Shown here: one piece after another, positions 1-6,568 of the stretch | Numbering within the stretch: the stretch's first letter is position 1 | How the letters are laid out: each line of letters opens with the position of its first letter | Source: Paramuribaculum sp. | GTDB taxonomy: Bacteria > Bacteroidota > Bacteroidia > Bacteroidales > Muribaculaceae | Assembly: GCA_029051835.1 (NCBI GenBank) | Contig: JAIDKJ010000143.1 | Span: forward strand, 1-6,640 | Direction: 5' to 3' | Length of the DNA: 6,640 nucleotides | Made by a program: the position numbers and the translations under genes | Notes under the pieces: model-generated | Database searches by the model: none | The model's input: the letters and a program-made list of their open reading frames with translations, nothing else | What the model was told of the DNA's origin: nothing

Positions 1-1184
1 CAAAACATATCGAGCCGGCTACCCGCGACTCCATACTCGCAGCCCTCTACATCGACATTTCATCACGCACCGACGACGGATCGACAATGGATCTGCGCGT
101 AGCCACATACCGAGTCGACGTAAAACGCCCCTGCGACGTCATCGAAGAGATACTTCGCATCTACGGCTACAACAACGTAGAGATGGGTTCCACACTCCAG
201 TCGTCGCTCTCCTACCGCTCGGCCACCGACATCGACCACACGCTGAAGGTCAACATATCCCAGCAGCTCACAGCCGAAGGATTCAACGAGATACTCAACA
301 ACTCGCTGACCTCCGAATCGTACTACGCCGACCTGCAGCAGATGCCGCTCAGCCACTGCGTCAGACTCCTCAACCCCCTCAGCTCCGACCTCTGCGTCAT
401 GAGGCAGACACTCCTGTTCGGCGGACTCGAATCGCTTGCCCACAACATCAACCGCAAGATCAGCGATCTGGCAATGTATGAGTTCGGCCACGTCTACAGC
501 TTCAACCCCGAAGCGGTCCCCACGCAGGAACGTCCGCTCGCACCCTACCGCGAAGAGTCGAGGCTCGCACTCTGGCTCACCGGCAATATCCGGCCCGGCA
601 ACTGGGCTCGCCCCGCACAGCCATCCACATTCTTCGACCTCAAGGCTGCCGTAGCCAACATACTCGCCCGCCTCGGCATCACCGAGCGCGAGATCAAGCT
701 CCAGCAGGGCGAAGGAGAGATCTACTCAAAATCGATCGACATAATGACCCGATCGGGCAAACCGCTCGGATCTATGGGCATCATCGCCGCCGACACACTC
801 CGCCGCTTTGACATCAAGCAGCCGGTGGCCTACGCCGAACTGCGCTGGCAGGAGCTGACACAGATCGCCGCCGCACGCAAAGTGACCTACACACCGCTTC
901 CGCGCACCATGCCCGTACAGCGCGACCTCGCCCTGCTCGTCGACCGCACGGTCACATTCGATCAGATCGAGCGCGCAGTGGCCGAAAGCGAGAAACGCCT
1001 GCTGCGCAGCGTCAGCCTCTTCGACGTCTACGAAGGCAAGAACCTGCCCGAAGGCAAGAAGTCCTACGCCATTTCAATCACCCTGCAGGATGACGAACGC
1101 ACACTCGTCGACCAGCAGATCGAAGCCGTCATGCAGCGCATCACAGCCAATCTGGCCAAGCGCACCGGCGCAACACTCCGATAA
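1..1184 (+). CDS. pheT: Phenylalanyl-tRNA synthetase beta subunit, C-terminal part (5' truncated by window edge)
   Basis: This is the beta chain of the alpha2-beta2 cytoplasmic enzyme that charges tRNA-Phe with phenylalanine. The reading frame is open from the left edge (first full codon at base 3) and ends with TAA at 1182-1184, giving 393 residues. Bacteroidota PheT is usually about 820 residues, so roughly the C-terminal half is present; the ATG at 87 is internal, not a start. Visible domains, numbered from the first full codon: the end of a B5 domain (about 1-60) with the typical stretch YRVDVKRPCDVIEEILRIYG; the catalytically inactive synthetase-like core (about 75-290), including LLNPLSSDLCVMRQTLL and LAMYEFGHVY; and a C-terminal ferredoxin-fold anticodon-binding domain (about 296-393), beginning YTPLPRTMPVQRDLALLVDR, which binds tRNA. 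It reads cleanly with no frameshift. yebC follows 43 bp downstream in the same direction with no terminator between them, so the two are probably cotranscribed. Confidence 0.97.
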   Translation, partial: KHIEPATRDSILAALYIDISSRTDDGSTMDLRVATYRVDVKRPCDVIEEILRIYGYNNVEMGSTLQSSLSYRSATDIDHTLKVNISQQLTAEGFNEILNNSLTSESYYADLQQMPLSHCVRLLNPLSSDLCVMRQTLLFGGLESLAHNINRKISDLAMYEFGHVYSFNPEAVPTQERPLAPYREESRLALWLTGNIRPGNWARPAQPSTFFDLKAAVANILARLGITEREIKLQQGEGEIYSKSIDIMTRSGKPLGSMGIIAADTLRRFDIKQPVAYAELRWQELTQIAAARKVTYTPLPRTMPVQRDLALLVDRTVTFDQIERAVAESEKRLLRSVSLFDVYEGKNLPEGKKSYAISITLQDDERTLVDQQIEAVMQRITANLAKRTGATLR

Positions 1185-1227
1185 ACAAAACATCTACAAA
1201 ATAAGAAAACCATAAAACTACAAAGCA

Positions 1228-1956
1228 ATGGGAAGAGCTTTTGAATACCGCAAAGCCAGAAAACTCAAACGCTGGGGCAATATGTCGCGTACCTTCACGC
1301 GCATAGGCAAGGAAATCACCATAGCCGCCAAGTCGGGCGGCCCGGATCCCGACACCAACCCGCGCCTGCGCGTGCTGATGCAGAACGCCAAGGCCGCCAA
1401 CATGCCTAAGGACACCGTGGAACGCGCCATCAAAAAGGCCACAGAAAAGGATTCCAGCGACTACAAGGAGATCGTTTACGAAGGCTACGGCCCCTACGGA
1501 ATAGCCATCGTGGTCGAAGCCGCCACCGACAACAACACCCGCACCGTCGCCAACGTCCGCTCCTACTTCAACAAGCACGGAGGCAACCTCGGCACACAGG
1601 GATCGCTCGCATTCCTCTTCGACCACAAGAGCGTGTTCAAGATCAAACCCAAAGAAGGAGTGGATCTCGAAGAACTCGAGCTCGAACTCATCGACTATGG
1701 AGTCGACGAACTCGAAGCCGACGAGGAGGAAATCGTGGCCTACGGCGCATTCGAGGAATTCGCCAACATCCAGAAGTATCTTGAGGAAAACGGCTACGAG
1801 ATCGTCAGCGCCGAATTCGAGCGCATACCCCACGAACTCAAGGAGGTGACCGACGAGCAGCGCGCACAGATCGAAAAACTGCTCGACAAGTTTGAGGACG
1901 ACGAAGACGTGCAGAACGTATTCCACAACATGAAGGAAGCCGACTCGGCCGAGTAA
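1228..1956 (+). CDS. yebC: YebC/PmpR/TACO1-family protein
   Basis: A 242-residue cytoplasmic protein of the YebC/TACO1 family, close to the usual family length of about 240. The family was long annotated as transcriptional regulators (PmpR); mitochondrial TACO1 is a translational activator, and more recent work on bacterial members points to a role on the ribosome. The function here is inferred from family only. The N-terminus is the Bacteroidota form (MGRAFEYRKARKLKRWGNMS) rather than the proteobacterial MAGHSKWANI. Hallmark segments are RIGKEITIAAKSGGPDPDTN (25-44), LRVLMQNAKAANMPKDTVERA (47-67), EGYGPYGIAIVVEAATDN (85-102) and NKHGGNLGTQGSLAFLF (115-131). The C-terminal half is strongly acidic (about 144-242), as expected for domains II and III. 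The ATG at 1228 is chosen because it gives the conserved N-terminus; its leader is A-rich with no Shine-Dalgarno match, which is usual for this phylum. It probably shares a transcript with pheT and ends at the terminator 40 bp downstream. Confidence 0.95.
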   Translation: MGRAFEYRKARKLKRWGNMSRTFTRIGKEITIAAKSGGPDPDTNPRLRVLMQNAKAANMPKDTVERAIKKATEKDSSDYKEIVYEGYGPYGIAIVVEAATDNNTRTVANVRSYFNKHGGNLGTQGSLAFLFDHKSVFKIKPKEGVDLEELELELIDYGVDELEADEEEIVAYGAFEEFANIQKYLEENGYEIVSAEFERIPHELKEVTDEQRAQIEKLLDKFEDDEDVQNVFHNMKEADSAE

Positions 1957-1995
1957 CATCTCCCCAGGCATCCTTTGCCGATCACTGACAGCATC

Positions 1996-2040
1996 AAGGC
2001 GCTGCGCCGGTTCTACCACCGGCACGGCGCCTTTGCTTTA
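1996..2040 (+). terminator. Rho-independent terminator after yebC
   Basis: The outer arms AAGGCGC (1996-2002) and GCGCCTT (2027-2033) pair perfectly. The inner arms GCCGGT (2006-2011) and ACCGGC (2018-2023) also pair perfectly around a 6-base loop (2012-2017). The three bases between the arms on each side add a G-U and a G-C pair with one C-A mismatch, so the stem is nearly continuous at about 16 pairs. It is followed by TTTGCTTTA. It lies 40 bp past the yebC stop codon and most likely ends the pheT-yebC transcript. Confidence 0.82.
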
Positions 2041-2049
2041 TCCCCACCC

Positions 2050-2080
2050 AAAAAAAATATGACCCTGTCTCACGACACGG
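2050..2080 (-). terminator. Candidate intrinsic terminator for the minus-strand transcript
   Basis: On the minus strand, a small hairpin is followed five bases later by eight Ts (the A run at 2050-2057). In plus-strand terms the hairpin has arms TGTC 2066-2069 and GACA 2074-2077, extended by two C-G pairs (2063-2064 with 2079-2080) across one mismatch. The stem is short and the T-tract is set back, so this is weak. If real, it ends the ABC exporter transcript about 290 bp past its stop codon and places the repeat element in that transcript's 3' untranslated region. Confidence 0.35.
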
Positions 2081-2135
2081 CCATACCATACATTCATTAA
2101 CATGTTGTAAAGTGTATACTGGGATGTTTTTGGCT

Positions 2136-2270
2136 TGTCATTCCGACAAGTATATCGTTCGCTTCAATTCATCCGCTCCCGAGGTTCGGCTTAGCCTCCG
2201 TGTCACGATTCTCGCTTCCGTTCGTCCGAATCGCACCTGCGTCGACACTTCCGTTGTCGCGGGGTGACAC
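2136..2270. repeat. Inverted-repeat-rich intergenic element, possibly a dispersed (MITE- or REP-like) repeat
   Basis: The two ends form imperfect terminal inverted repeats. The left end reads TGTCATTCCGACAA (2136-2149); the right end read on the minus strand is TGTCACCCCGCGACAA (2269-2254), differing by two bases and a two-base gap. Inside are further pairings: CTTGTC/GACAAG (2134-2139/2145-2150), GAGG/CCTC (2181-2184/2195-2198), GTGTCAC/GTGACAC (2200-2206/2264-2270), CGATTC/GAATCG (2206-2211/2228-2233) and CGACA/TGTCG (2243-2247/2255-2259). A 17-base motif occurs twice as an imperfect direct repeat (2159-2175 and 2212-2228, 14 of 17 identical). The TGTCATTCCGA-type end resembles widespread intergenic repeats seen in many bacteria, but copy number cannot be seen from one window. 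There is no open reading frame and no obvious target-site duplication. Confidence 0.5.
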
Positions 2271-2368
2271 ATAAGGCCAATTGACCATCTAACGCTCTAA
2301 AGCATCAAAAAGTTCCATACACCATTTTTAATATCTCACATTGCAACGCATCTCCGCGTGATGCTCCG

Positions 2369-4216
2369 TCAGTCCTTCACCGATTGCATCTCCACCAACC
2401 GCCGGTAGTGCCCGTCAAGAGCCATCAGCTCGTCGTGCGTGCCGCGCTCCACGATGCGCCCCTCATGGAGCACACATATCATGGTAGCGTTCTTTATAGT
2501 CGAAAGCCTGTGGGCTATCACCAGCGTAGTACGATCCTTCATCAGACGGTCGAGAGCCTGCTGCACCAGTCGCTCGCTTTCGCTGTCAAGCGCCGAAGTA
2601 GCCTCGTCGAGTATCAGTATCGGAGGATTCTTCAGTATCGCTCGGGCTATGGATATACGCTGGCGCTGACCACCCGACAGCCGGCATCCGCGGTCGCCTA
2701 TGTTTGTGTCATAACCATGCTCCGACGCCATAATGAAATCATGGGCGTTGGCTATCCGTGCAGCCTCCGTCACCTGCTCCATAGTGGCGTTCTCCACGCC
2801 GAACGTGATATTGTTGTAGAAAGTATCGTTGAAGAGTATCGCCTCTTGATTGACATTGCCCATCAGCGAGCGCAGATCATGCACACGCAGATTTCTCACA
2901 TCGTGCCCGTCCACCTCTATCGAACCGCCCTGCACATCATAGAAACGCGGCAGAAGATCGGCCAGAGTCGACTTTCCGCTGCCGCTCTGTCCTACGAGAG
3001 CCACCGTATCGCCCGCCTTTATATCCAGACATATGTCGTTCACCACCGGATGCTCCGGATCATAACCGAATGTCACATGGTCATACCTCACCCGTCCCTC
3101 GGTTGGCGCCGTCAGCGGCTCAGGATCGGCAGGATCGGCTATCGGATTCACGGCCTGCAGTATCTTGTCCACGCGCTCCATCGAGGCCATGCCCTTCTGG
3201 ATACTGTAGGCAGCCTTCGACAGCTCCTTGGCCGGATTGATAATGCTGTAGAAAATCACCAGATAGTATATGAACATCGGAGCGTCGATGCCGGCGTTGC
3301 CGCTCAATATGAGCGTGCCGCCAAACCATAGCACTATAGCTATCGTGGCGGTGCCTAAAAACTCGCTCATCGGATGAGCCAGCGACTGGCGGCGGGCTAC
3401 AGTGTTCGACAACGTATAAAACCGCTGGGTTCCGGCTCTGAAACGCGCCCTCACCTTCTGCTCGGCATTGAAAGCCTTGACTATACGGAGGCCGCCTATC
3501 GTTTCCTCGATATTGCTCAGTATGCTGCCCCACTGGTTCTGGAGCTGAAGCGACTTGCGTTTGAGGCTCTTGCCTATCTTGCCCATCGCCAGACCGGCTA
3601 TAGGCAGCAGTATCAGCACAAACACCGTCAGCTGCCAGCTTATGGCGAGCATCATGCCCAGACACACGATGATCATAACAGGATTCTTGAAAAGCATGTC
3701 GAGCGATGCCATGATAGAGCTTTCCACCTCCTGCACGTCACCGCTCATGCGGGCCATCACATCCCCCTTGCGCTCGTTTGTGAAGAATCCGATAGGCAGG
3801 CTCACAACTTTGTCATATAGCGAATTGCGTATATCCCTCACGACGCCGGAGCGGAGCGGGATGATGAAATACGACGCCAGATAGGTCACTCCCGTCTTTA
3901 GAGCCGTCATCACCACCAGCAATGCGCCGAGAAGCGCCAGAGTATTGCTTTGTCCGAAACGCCATATGGCCTGCTGGGTGACATAATAGAAATCATTCAC
4001 GGCCACATCGGCCAGATCCTTCACCGATACGCCCGACAACGCCACATATTCGTAAGTCTTGTCGTTAAGCTCGAAGAGCATCTCGAGGATCGGCATTATT
4101 ACGGCAAACGAAAACAGCGTAAGCACGGCTGCAAGAAGATTGCAGATCATGCTCGCGATCAGATAACCTTTATAAGGGGGCACATAGCGCCCAAGCAGTT
4201 TCCAGAACTGTCCCAT
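2369..4216 (-). CDS. ABC exporter half-transporter, fused permease and ATPase (MsbA-like)
   Basis: A 615-residue inner-membrane protein that would act as a homodimer, using ATP to export a lipid or other hydrophobic substrate. The N-terminal transmembrane domain (about 1-340) has hydrophobic segments near 18-45, 92-120, 172-190, 193-212, 285-305 and 313-327, with the coupling segment NERKGDVMARMSGDVQEVE (147-165). The nucleotide-binding domain (about 370-605) is complete: A-loop Tyr385, Walker A GQSGSGKST (409-417, Lys415), Q-loop Gln457, signature LSGGQ (513-517), Walker B ILILDE (533-538, catalytic Glu538), D-loop SALD (541-544) and H-loop His569. All catalytic residues are intact. The first ATG gives MGQFWKLLGRYVPPYKGYL, a natural start just before the first helix. 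Length and layout fit the MsbA (lipid A flippase) group, and lpxB lies about 2.4 kb away, but sequence alone cannot separate MsbA from multidrug exporters of the same fold, so no symbol is given. Confidence 0.93.
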   Translation of the reverse strand: MGQFWKLLGRYVPPYKGYLIASMICNLLAAVLTLFSFAVIMPILEMLFELNDKTYEYVALSGVSVKDLADVAVNDFYYVTQQAIWRFGQSNTLALLGALLVVMTALKTGVTYLASYFIIPLRSGVVRDIRNSLYDKVVSLPIGFFTNERKGDVMARMSGDVQEVESSIMASLDMLFKNPVMIIVCLGMMLAISWQLTVFVLILLPIAGLAMGKIGKSLKRKSLQLQNQWGSILSNIEETIGGLRIVKAFNAEQKVRARFRAGTQRFYTLSNTVARRQSLAHPMSEFLGTATIAIVLWFGGTLILSGNAGIDAPMFIYYLVIFYSIINPAKELSKAAYSIQKGMASMERVDKILQAVNPIADPADPEPLTAPTEGRVRYDHVTFGYDPEHPVVNDICLDIKAGDTVALVGQSGSGKSTLADLLPRFYDVQGGSIEVDGHDVRNLRVHDLRSLMGNVNQEAILFNDTFYNNITFGVENATMEQVTEAARIANAHDFIMASEHGYDTNIGDRGCRLSGGQRQRISIARAILKNPPILILDEATSALDSESERLVQQALDRLMKDRTTLVIAHRLSTIKNATMICVLHEGRIVERGTHDELMALDGHYRRLVEMQSVKD

Positions 4217-4242
4217 TGCCTTTGCTCTGTTGTTTGATTACG

Positions 4243-4250
4243 CAAAAATA
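4243..4250 (-). promoter_or_regulatory. Candidate -7 promoter box for the ABC exporter gene
   Basis: On the minus strand these bases read TATTTTTG, an exact fit to the Bacteroidota -7 consensus TAnnTTTG, 26 bp upstream of the exporter ATG. That would give a leader of about 20 bases. I see no clear TTTG (-33) box at the expected distance; that position falls inside the terminator hairpin just upstream. The match could be chance in a T-rich stretch. Confidence 0.35.
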
Positions 4251-4253
4251 CGC

Positions 4254-4320
4254 AAAAAATCCCACATGACACCACGATAGCCCGCCATTTTTCGGGCGCC
4301 GCGGTCATGCGGGATATTTT
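4254..4320 (-). terminator. Two-way intrinsic terminator downstream of the glycoside hydrolase gene
   Basis: This is a long imperfect hairpin. The outer arms are ATCCC (4259-4263) with GGGAT (4311-4315), then one A-C mismatch, then CATGAC (4265-4270) with GTCATG (4304-4309). After an internal loop of 9 and 6 bases, GCCCG (4280-4284) pairs with CGGGC (4293-4297) around an 8-base loop. On the minus strand it is followed by a T6 tract (4259-4254); on the plus strand by ATTTTTA (4316-4322). It lies about 65-125 bp past the hydrolase stop codon and would end that transcript. No plus-strand gene is nearby, so the symmetric use may be incidental or may block antisense reading. Confidence 0.7.
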
Positions 4321-4380
4321 TAGGGAGTGTTGCTTAAATGTATGAGCCGCTCTTATCGGCGACAACGCGTTTTGTGTCGG

Positions 4381-6447
4381 TCACTGCGCTTCAAGACGCC
4401 ACTCCACGCGATCGACCGAACCGTCTTTGGCGCGCGCCTCAACCACGTTGACACCCGGAGCCAGCTTTACGCCCTTCATCACGAATGTCGACAGACCCTG
4501 CGGCGTCATTTTGCCCAGAGAGCGTCCGTTGACCCGCAGCTCCACTTCAGGATAGCTTGCGAACACCATCACATCGGTCAGATCGGAAGTCCTTATATCA
4601 TGACGACGCTCGGCTATATACAGTGTCGGGATTTCATCGTTCCAGTTGGCCCTGTAGAAATAAAACGCGTCTTTCTTCACCTTGCGGTCAAATGACACGA
4701 TACCCTTGTCGTTGATACCGTAGCGGTCACCCTCTGTGCGATGGGCGGCGCCGAAATCAAACAGATTCCAGATAAACGAACCCCACACATAGGGACGCTC
4801 CGAGATAGCCTTCCAGTTCTGGCGGTGGAATTCGGTCTGATAGTTCTCCGGATGCCACATTCCCGACGAGAGTCCGGGCTTCACGCTGTCCTGCTGATGA
4901 TACACGCTCGCTCCGGCGCCGTATTCGCTGATCGCTATACGCAGGTCGCCGTGACGCGCATGGGTGTCATCGAGCCATTTGCCCAGATCGTTGGCCGAAC
5001 CGCCATACCATCCGTAATACTTGTTCCATGCGATCAGATCGGTAGCGAAGCTCAGCGAATCCGATGCATCTATATTGCTCGCGCCGGTAGTCAGGCGTGT
5101 CGGATCCTCAGCGTGTGCGATCTCGTTCAGTTCCCTGACGTAGGCCGTCGGATTGTCACCATGAGTCTTCAGCTCGTTGAAAAGTCCCCAGAAGCATATC
5201 GACGGATGATTGTAATGCTGTCTGATCATCTCCACCAGCTGCTGGCGTCCGTTGGCATGGAACTCCGGCGAAGCTGTATATCCGCGGTCGAGATATCCGC
5301 CCGGACCCACAAACGGGATCTCGGCCCACGCCACGATGCCATGACGGTCCATCAGACCGTAGAACTCCTCGGCCTGCGGATAATGCGCGAGTCTGACACC
5401 CGTAGCTCCTATCTCGCTGATGATCTCTGCATCCTCGCGGTGATGTTCGGGAAGCAAAGCATTGCCTCGTTCGGCACGGTCCTGATGGCGGCACACGCCT
5501 CTGAGCGGATAGTGGCGGCCATTGAGCATGAAGCCACGGTCGGCATCGACACTGAACCACCGGAGTCCCAGCGGCTCGCTGACTCGGTCGGTCACATTGC
5601 CGGCAGCATCGGCCACAGTGGCCGTAGCCTCATACATGAACGGATCCTTGCGGCCATCCCACAGTCGCGGATTCTTGATGCTCAGATCCACCTTGACCCT
5701 TACGGAAGAATCGGCCCGACACTCGAAACGGCCTTCGCCCGACGCCACTATACGGTTTCCGTCGGTCACCGTCACCTTCACGCTGCCCGACGCCGCTTCA
5801 CGGCCTGAATTGTCCACCACAACGGTGGCCTCTACGTCGCCGCGCTCACGGCTGACACTCTTCTGAGTGAGATATACGCCCTTCGAACCGTAGTCGGCCA
5901 GACTGATATGGAGCGGATCGAGCGTGTAGAGCCACACGTCGCGATACAGACCGCCGTACATATTGAAATCACCCACCAGCGGCATCACATCCTGATCCAA
6001 AGCGTTGCTCACCCTTACAGTGAGCAGATTGTCGGCATTCTCGCGCAGAAGGTCCGTTATATCCATCGCAAAAGCGCCATAACCGCCCTTGTGTGTGCCG
6101 GCCAGACGCGAATTGACCCAGACGGCAGCATTCTGGTTGGCTCCCTCAAAACGGAGTATCACGCGGCGCCCCTTCCATGACGGATTGTATTTCAGACGCT
6201 TCTCATACACGCCCGTTGTGCGCTGATACGCCGGATTGCCCGACAACGCATCGGCGGCATTCCATGTGTGCGGAAGATCCACACGCATGCCACGGCCGCT
6301 CACCTGACTTGCAAAACGGAAACTCCAGTCATCGTTTATACGCGAAGCCGTGCGGCCGGCAATATCCATCGCCGCGACAGGAATCATCGAAATAACTGAC
6401 AACAGCGCCACGGCTATAAGTCGTGCTTTCAGTGATATCAAATTCAT
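4381..6447 (-). CDS. Secreted family 2 glycoside hydrolase (beta-galactosidase-like)
   Basis: A 688-residue GH2 retaining exo-glycosidase. Residues 1-26 form a signal peptide: charged start, hydrophobic core LIAVALLSVISMIPV, likely cleavage at VAA|MD. There is no lipobox cysteine, so the protein is probably periplasmic or secreted. Domains in order: sugar-binding jelly-roll (about 35-178, with LPHTWNA and GDFNMYGGLYRDVW), an immunoglobulin-like domain (about 180-297), the TIM barrel (about 300-602), and a small C-terminal beta domain resembling DUF4982 (about 622-688, with VELRVNGRSLGK). The acid/base is Glu425 in HPSICFWGLFNE (414-425) and the nucleophile is Glu508 in ISEYG (506-510). RGVCRHQD (316-323) and the late barrel WGSFIWNLFDF (555-565) are also typical. 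Both catalytic residues are intact. Beta-galactosidase is the likeliest activity, but GH2 also includes beta-glucuronidases and beta-mannosidases. No susC/susD genes are visible. The ATG at 6447 is chosen because it gives a complete signal peptide; the leader is AT-rich without a Shine-Dalgarno match. Confidence 0.93.
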   Translation of the reverse strand: MNLISLKARLIAVALLSVISMIPVAAMDIAGRTASRINDDWSFRFASQVSGRGMRVDLPHTWNAADALSGNPAYQRTTGVYEKRLKYNPSWKGRRVILRFEGANQNAAVWVNSRLAGTHKGGYGAFAMDITDLLRENADNLLTVRVSNALDQDVMPLVGDFNMYGGLYRDVWLYTLDPLHISLADYGSKGVYLTQKSVSRERGDVEATVVVDNSGREAASGSVKVTVTDGNRIVASGEGRFECRADSSVRVKVDLSIKNPRLWDGRKDPFMYEATATVADAAGNVTDRVSEPLGLRWFSVDADRGFMLNGRHYPLRGVCRHQDRAERGNALLPEHHREDAEIISEIGATGVRLAHYPQAEEFYGLMDRHGIVAWAEIPFVGPGGYLDRGYTASPEFHANGRQQLVEMIRQHYNHPSICFWGLFNELKTHGDNPTAYVRELNEIAHAEDPTRLTTGASNIDASDSLSFATDLIAWNKYYGWYGGSANDLGKWLDDTHARHGDLRIAISEYGAGASVYHQQDSVKPGLSSGMWHPENYQTEFHRQNWKAISERPYVWGSFIWNLFDFGAAHRTEGDRYGINDKGIVSFDRKVKKDAFYFYRANWNDEIPTLYIAERRHDIRTSDLTDVMVFASYPEVELRVNGRSLGKMTPQGLSTFVMKGVKLAPGVNVVEARAKDGSVDRVEWRLEAQ

Positions 6448-6487
6448 ATAGGTTGATTTTATCGGTTTAGTGATACGAAATTAATCG

Positions 6488-6504
6488 CAAATTTAGTAAA
6501 TTTG
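6488..6504. promoter_or_regulatory. 17-bp perfect palindrome carrying back-to-back -7 boxes
   Basis: CAAATTTAGTAAATTTG is a perfect inverted repeat about G6496. Each half matches the Bacteroidota -7 consensus TAnnTTTG exactly: TAAATTTG at 6497-6504 reads toward lpxB, and the same word on the minus strand (6495-6488) reads toward the hydrolase gene. The implied leaders are roughly 35 bases for the hydrolase and 58 for lpxB. Neither side has a convincing TTTG (-33) box at 19-21 bp, so a regulator-binding site is the main alternative. Confidence 0.45.
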
Positions 6505-6511
6505 ATGCGCA

Positions 6512-6547
6512 TTTGCCACTTTTGCGCCATTCTAATTTGAAAATGGC
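6512..6547 (+). promoter_or_regulatory. Second candidate lpxB promoter with flanking inverted repeat
   Basis: TTTG at 6512-6515 is followed after 17 bp by TAATTTG at 6533-6539, a near match to the -33/-7 pair of this phylum with one base missing from the -7 word. It would start transcription about 25 bp before the lpxB ATG. The -7-like word sits in the loop between GCCATT (6526-6531) and AATGGC (6542-6547), a 6-bp perfect inverted repeat that could be an operator or a leader hairpin. Confidence 0.3.
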
Positions 6548-6568
6548 ATGTAAACAAACACCAATCCG

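Larger units (their letters stand above)
1957..2368. other. Convergent intergenic region (yebC and ABC exporter 3' ends face each other)
   Basis: A 412-bp gap with no credible coding sequence on either strand. In order it holds the intrinsic terminator of the pheT-yebC transcript, an A8 tract that serves as the T-tract of a weaker minus-strand candidate terminator, an AT-rich stretch (about 2085-2133), a 135-bp element rich in inverted repeats (2136-2270), and about 100 bp of lower-GC sequence up to the exporter stop codon. In that last stretch I see only a short hairpin, GCATC (2348-2352) with GATGC (2360-2364), which is not followed by a T-tract on the minus strand. I found no tRNA or rRNA signature. 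Confidence 0.8.

Noticed and set aside
1185..1227. Separate promoter for yebC in the pheT-yebC gap
   Set aside because: The 43-bp gap is A-rich but has no TAnnTTTG word and no terminator. Cotranscription with pheT is simpler.
1141..2025. Minus-strand open frame (294 codons) opposite yebC
   Set aside because: It is a shadow of yebC, running through the pheT end and the terminator. Its valine- and phenylalanine-rich low-complexity translation reflects the acidic Glu/Asp codons of yebC on the other strand.
2181..2270. tRNA-like appearance (GGTTCG word, 7-bp closing stem)
   Set aside because: The arm lengths and spacing do not fit a cloverleaf, there is no anticodon arm in the right place, and the GGTTCG word lies outside the closing stem.
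2384..3331. Plus-strand open frame (315 codons) opposite the exporter ATPase domain
   Set aside because: It is antisense to intact Walker A, signature and Walker B motifs. Its translation is histidine- and arginine-rich without any recognisable family.
4741..5808. Long plus-strand open frame (355 codons) inside the hydrolase gene
   Set aside because: It lies wholly antisense to a clearly recognisable GH2 protein with intact catalytic residues. Its translation has no recognisable domain, and long antisense frames are expected in GC-rich coding DNA.
4381..6447. Calling the hydrolase gene part of a polysaccharide utilization locus
   Set aside because: No SusC, SusD, sulfatase, other hydrolase or sensor gene is present on either side within the window.
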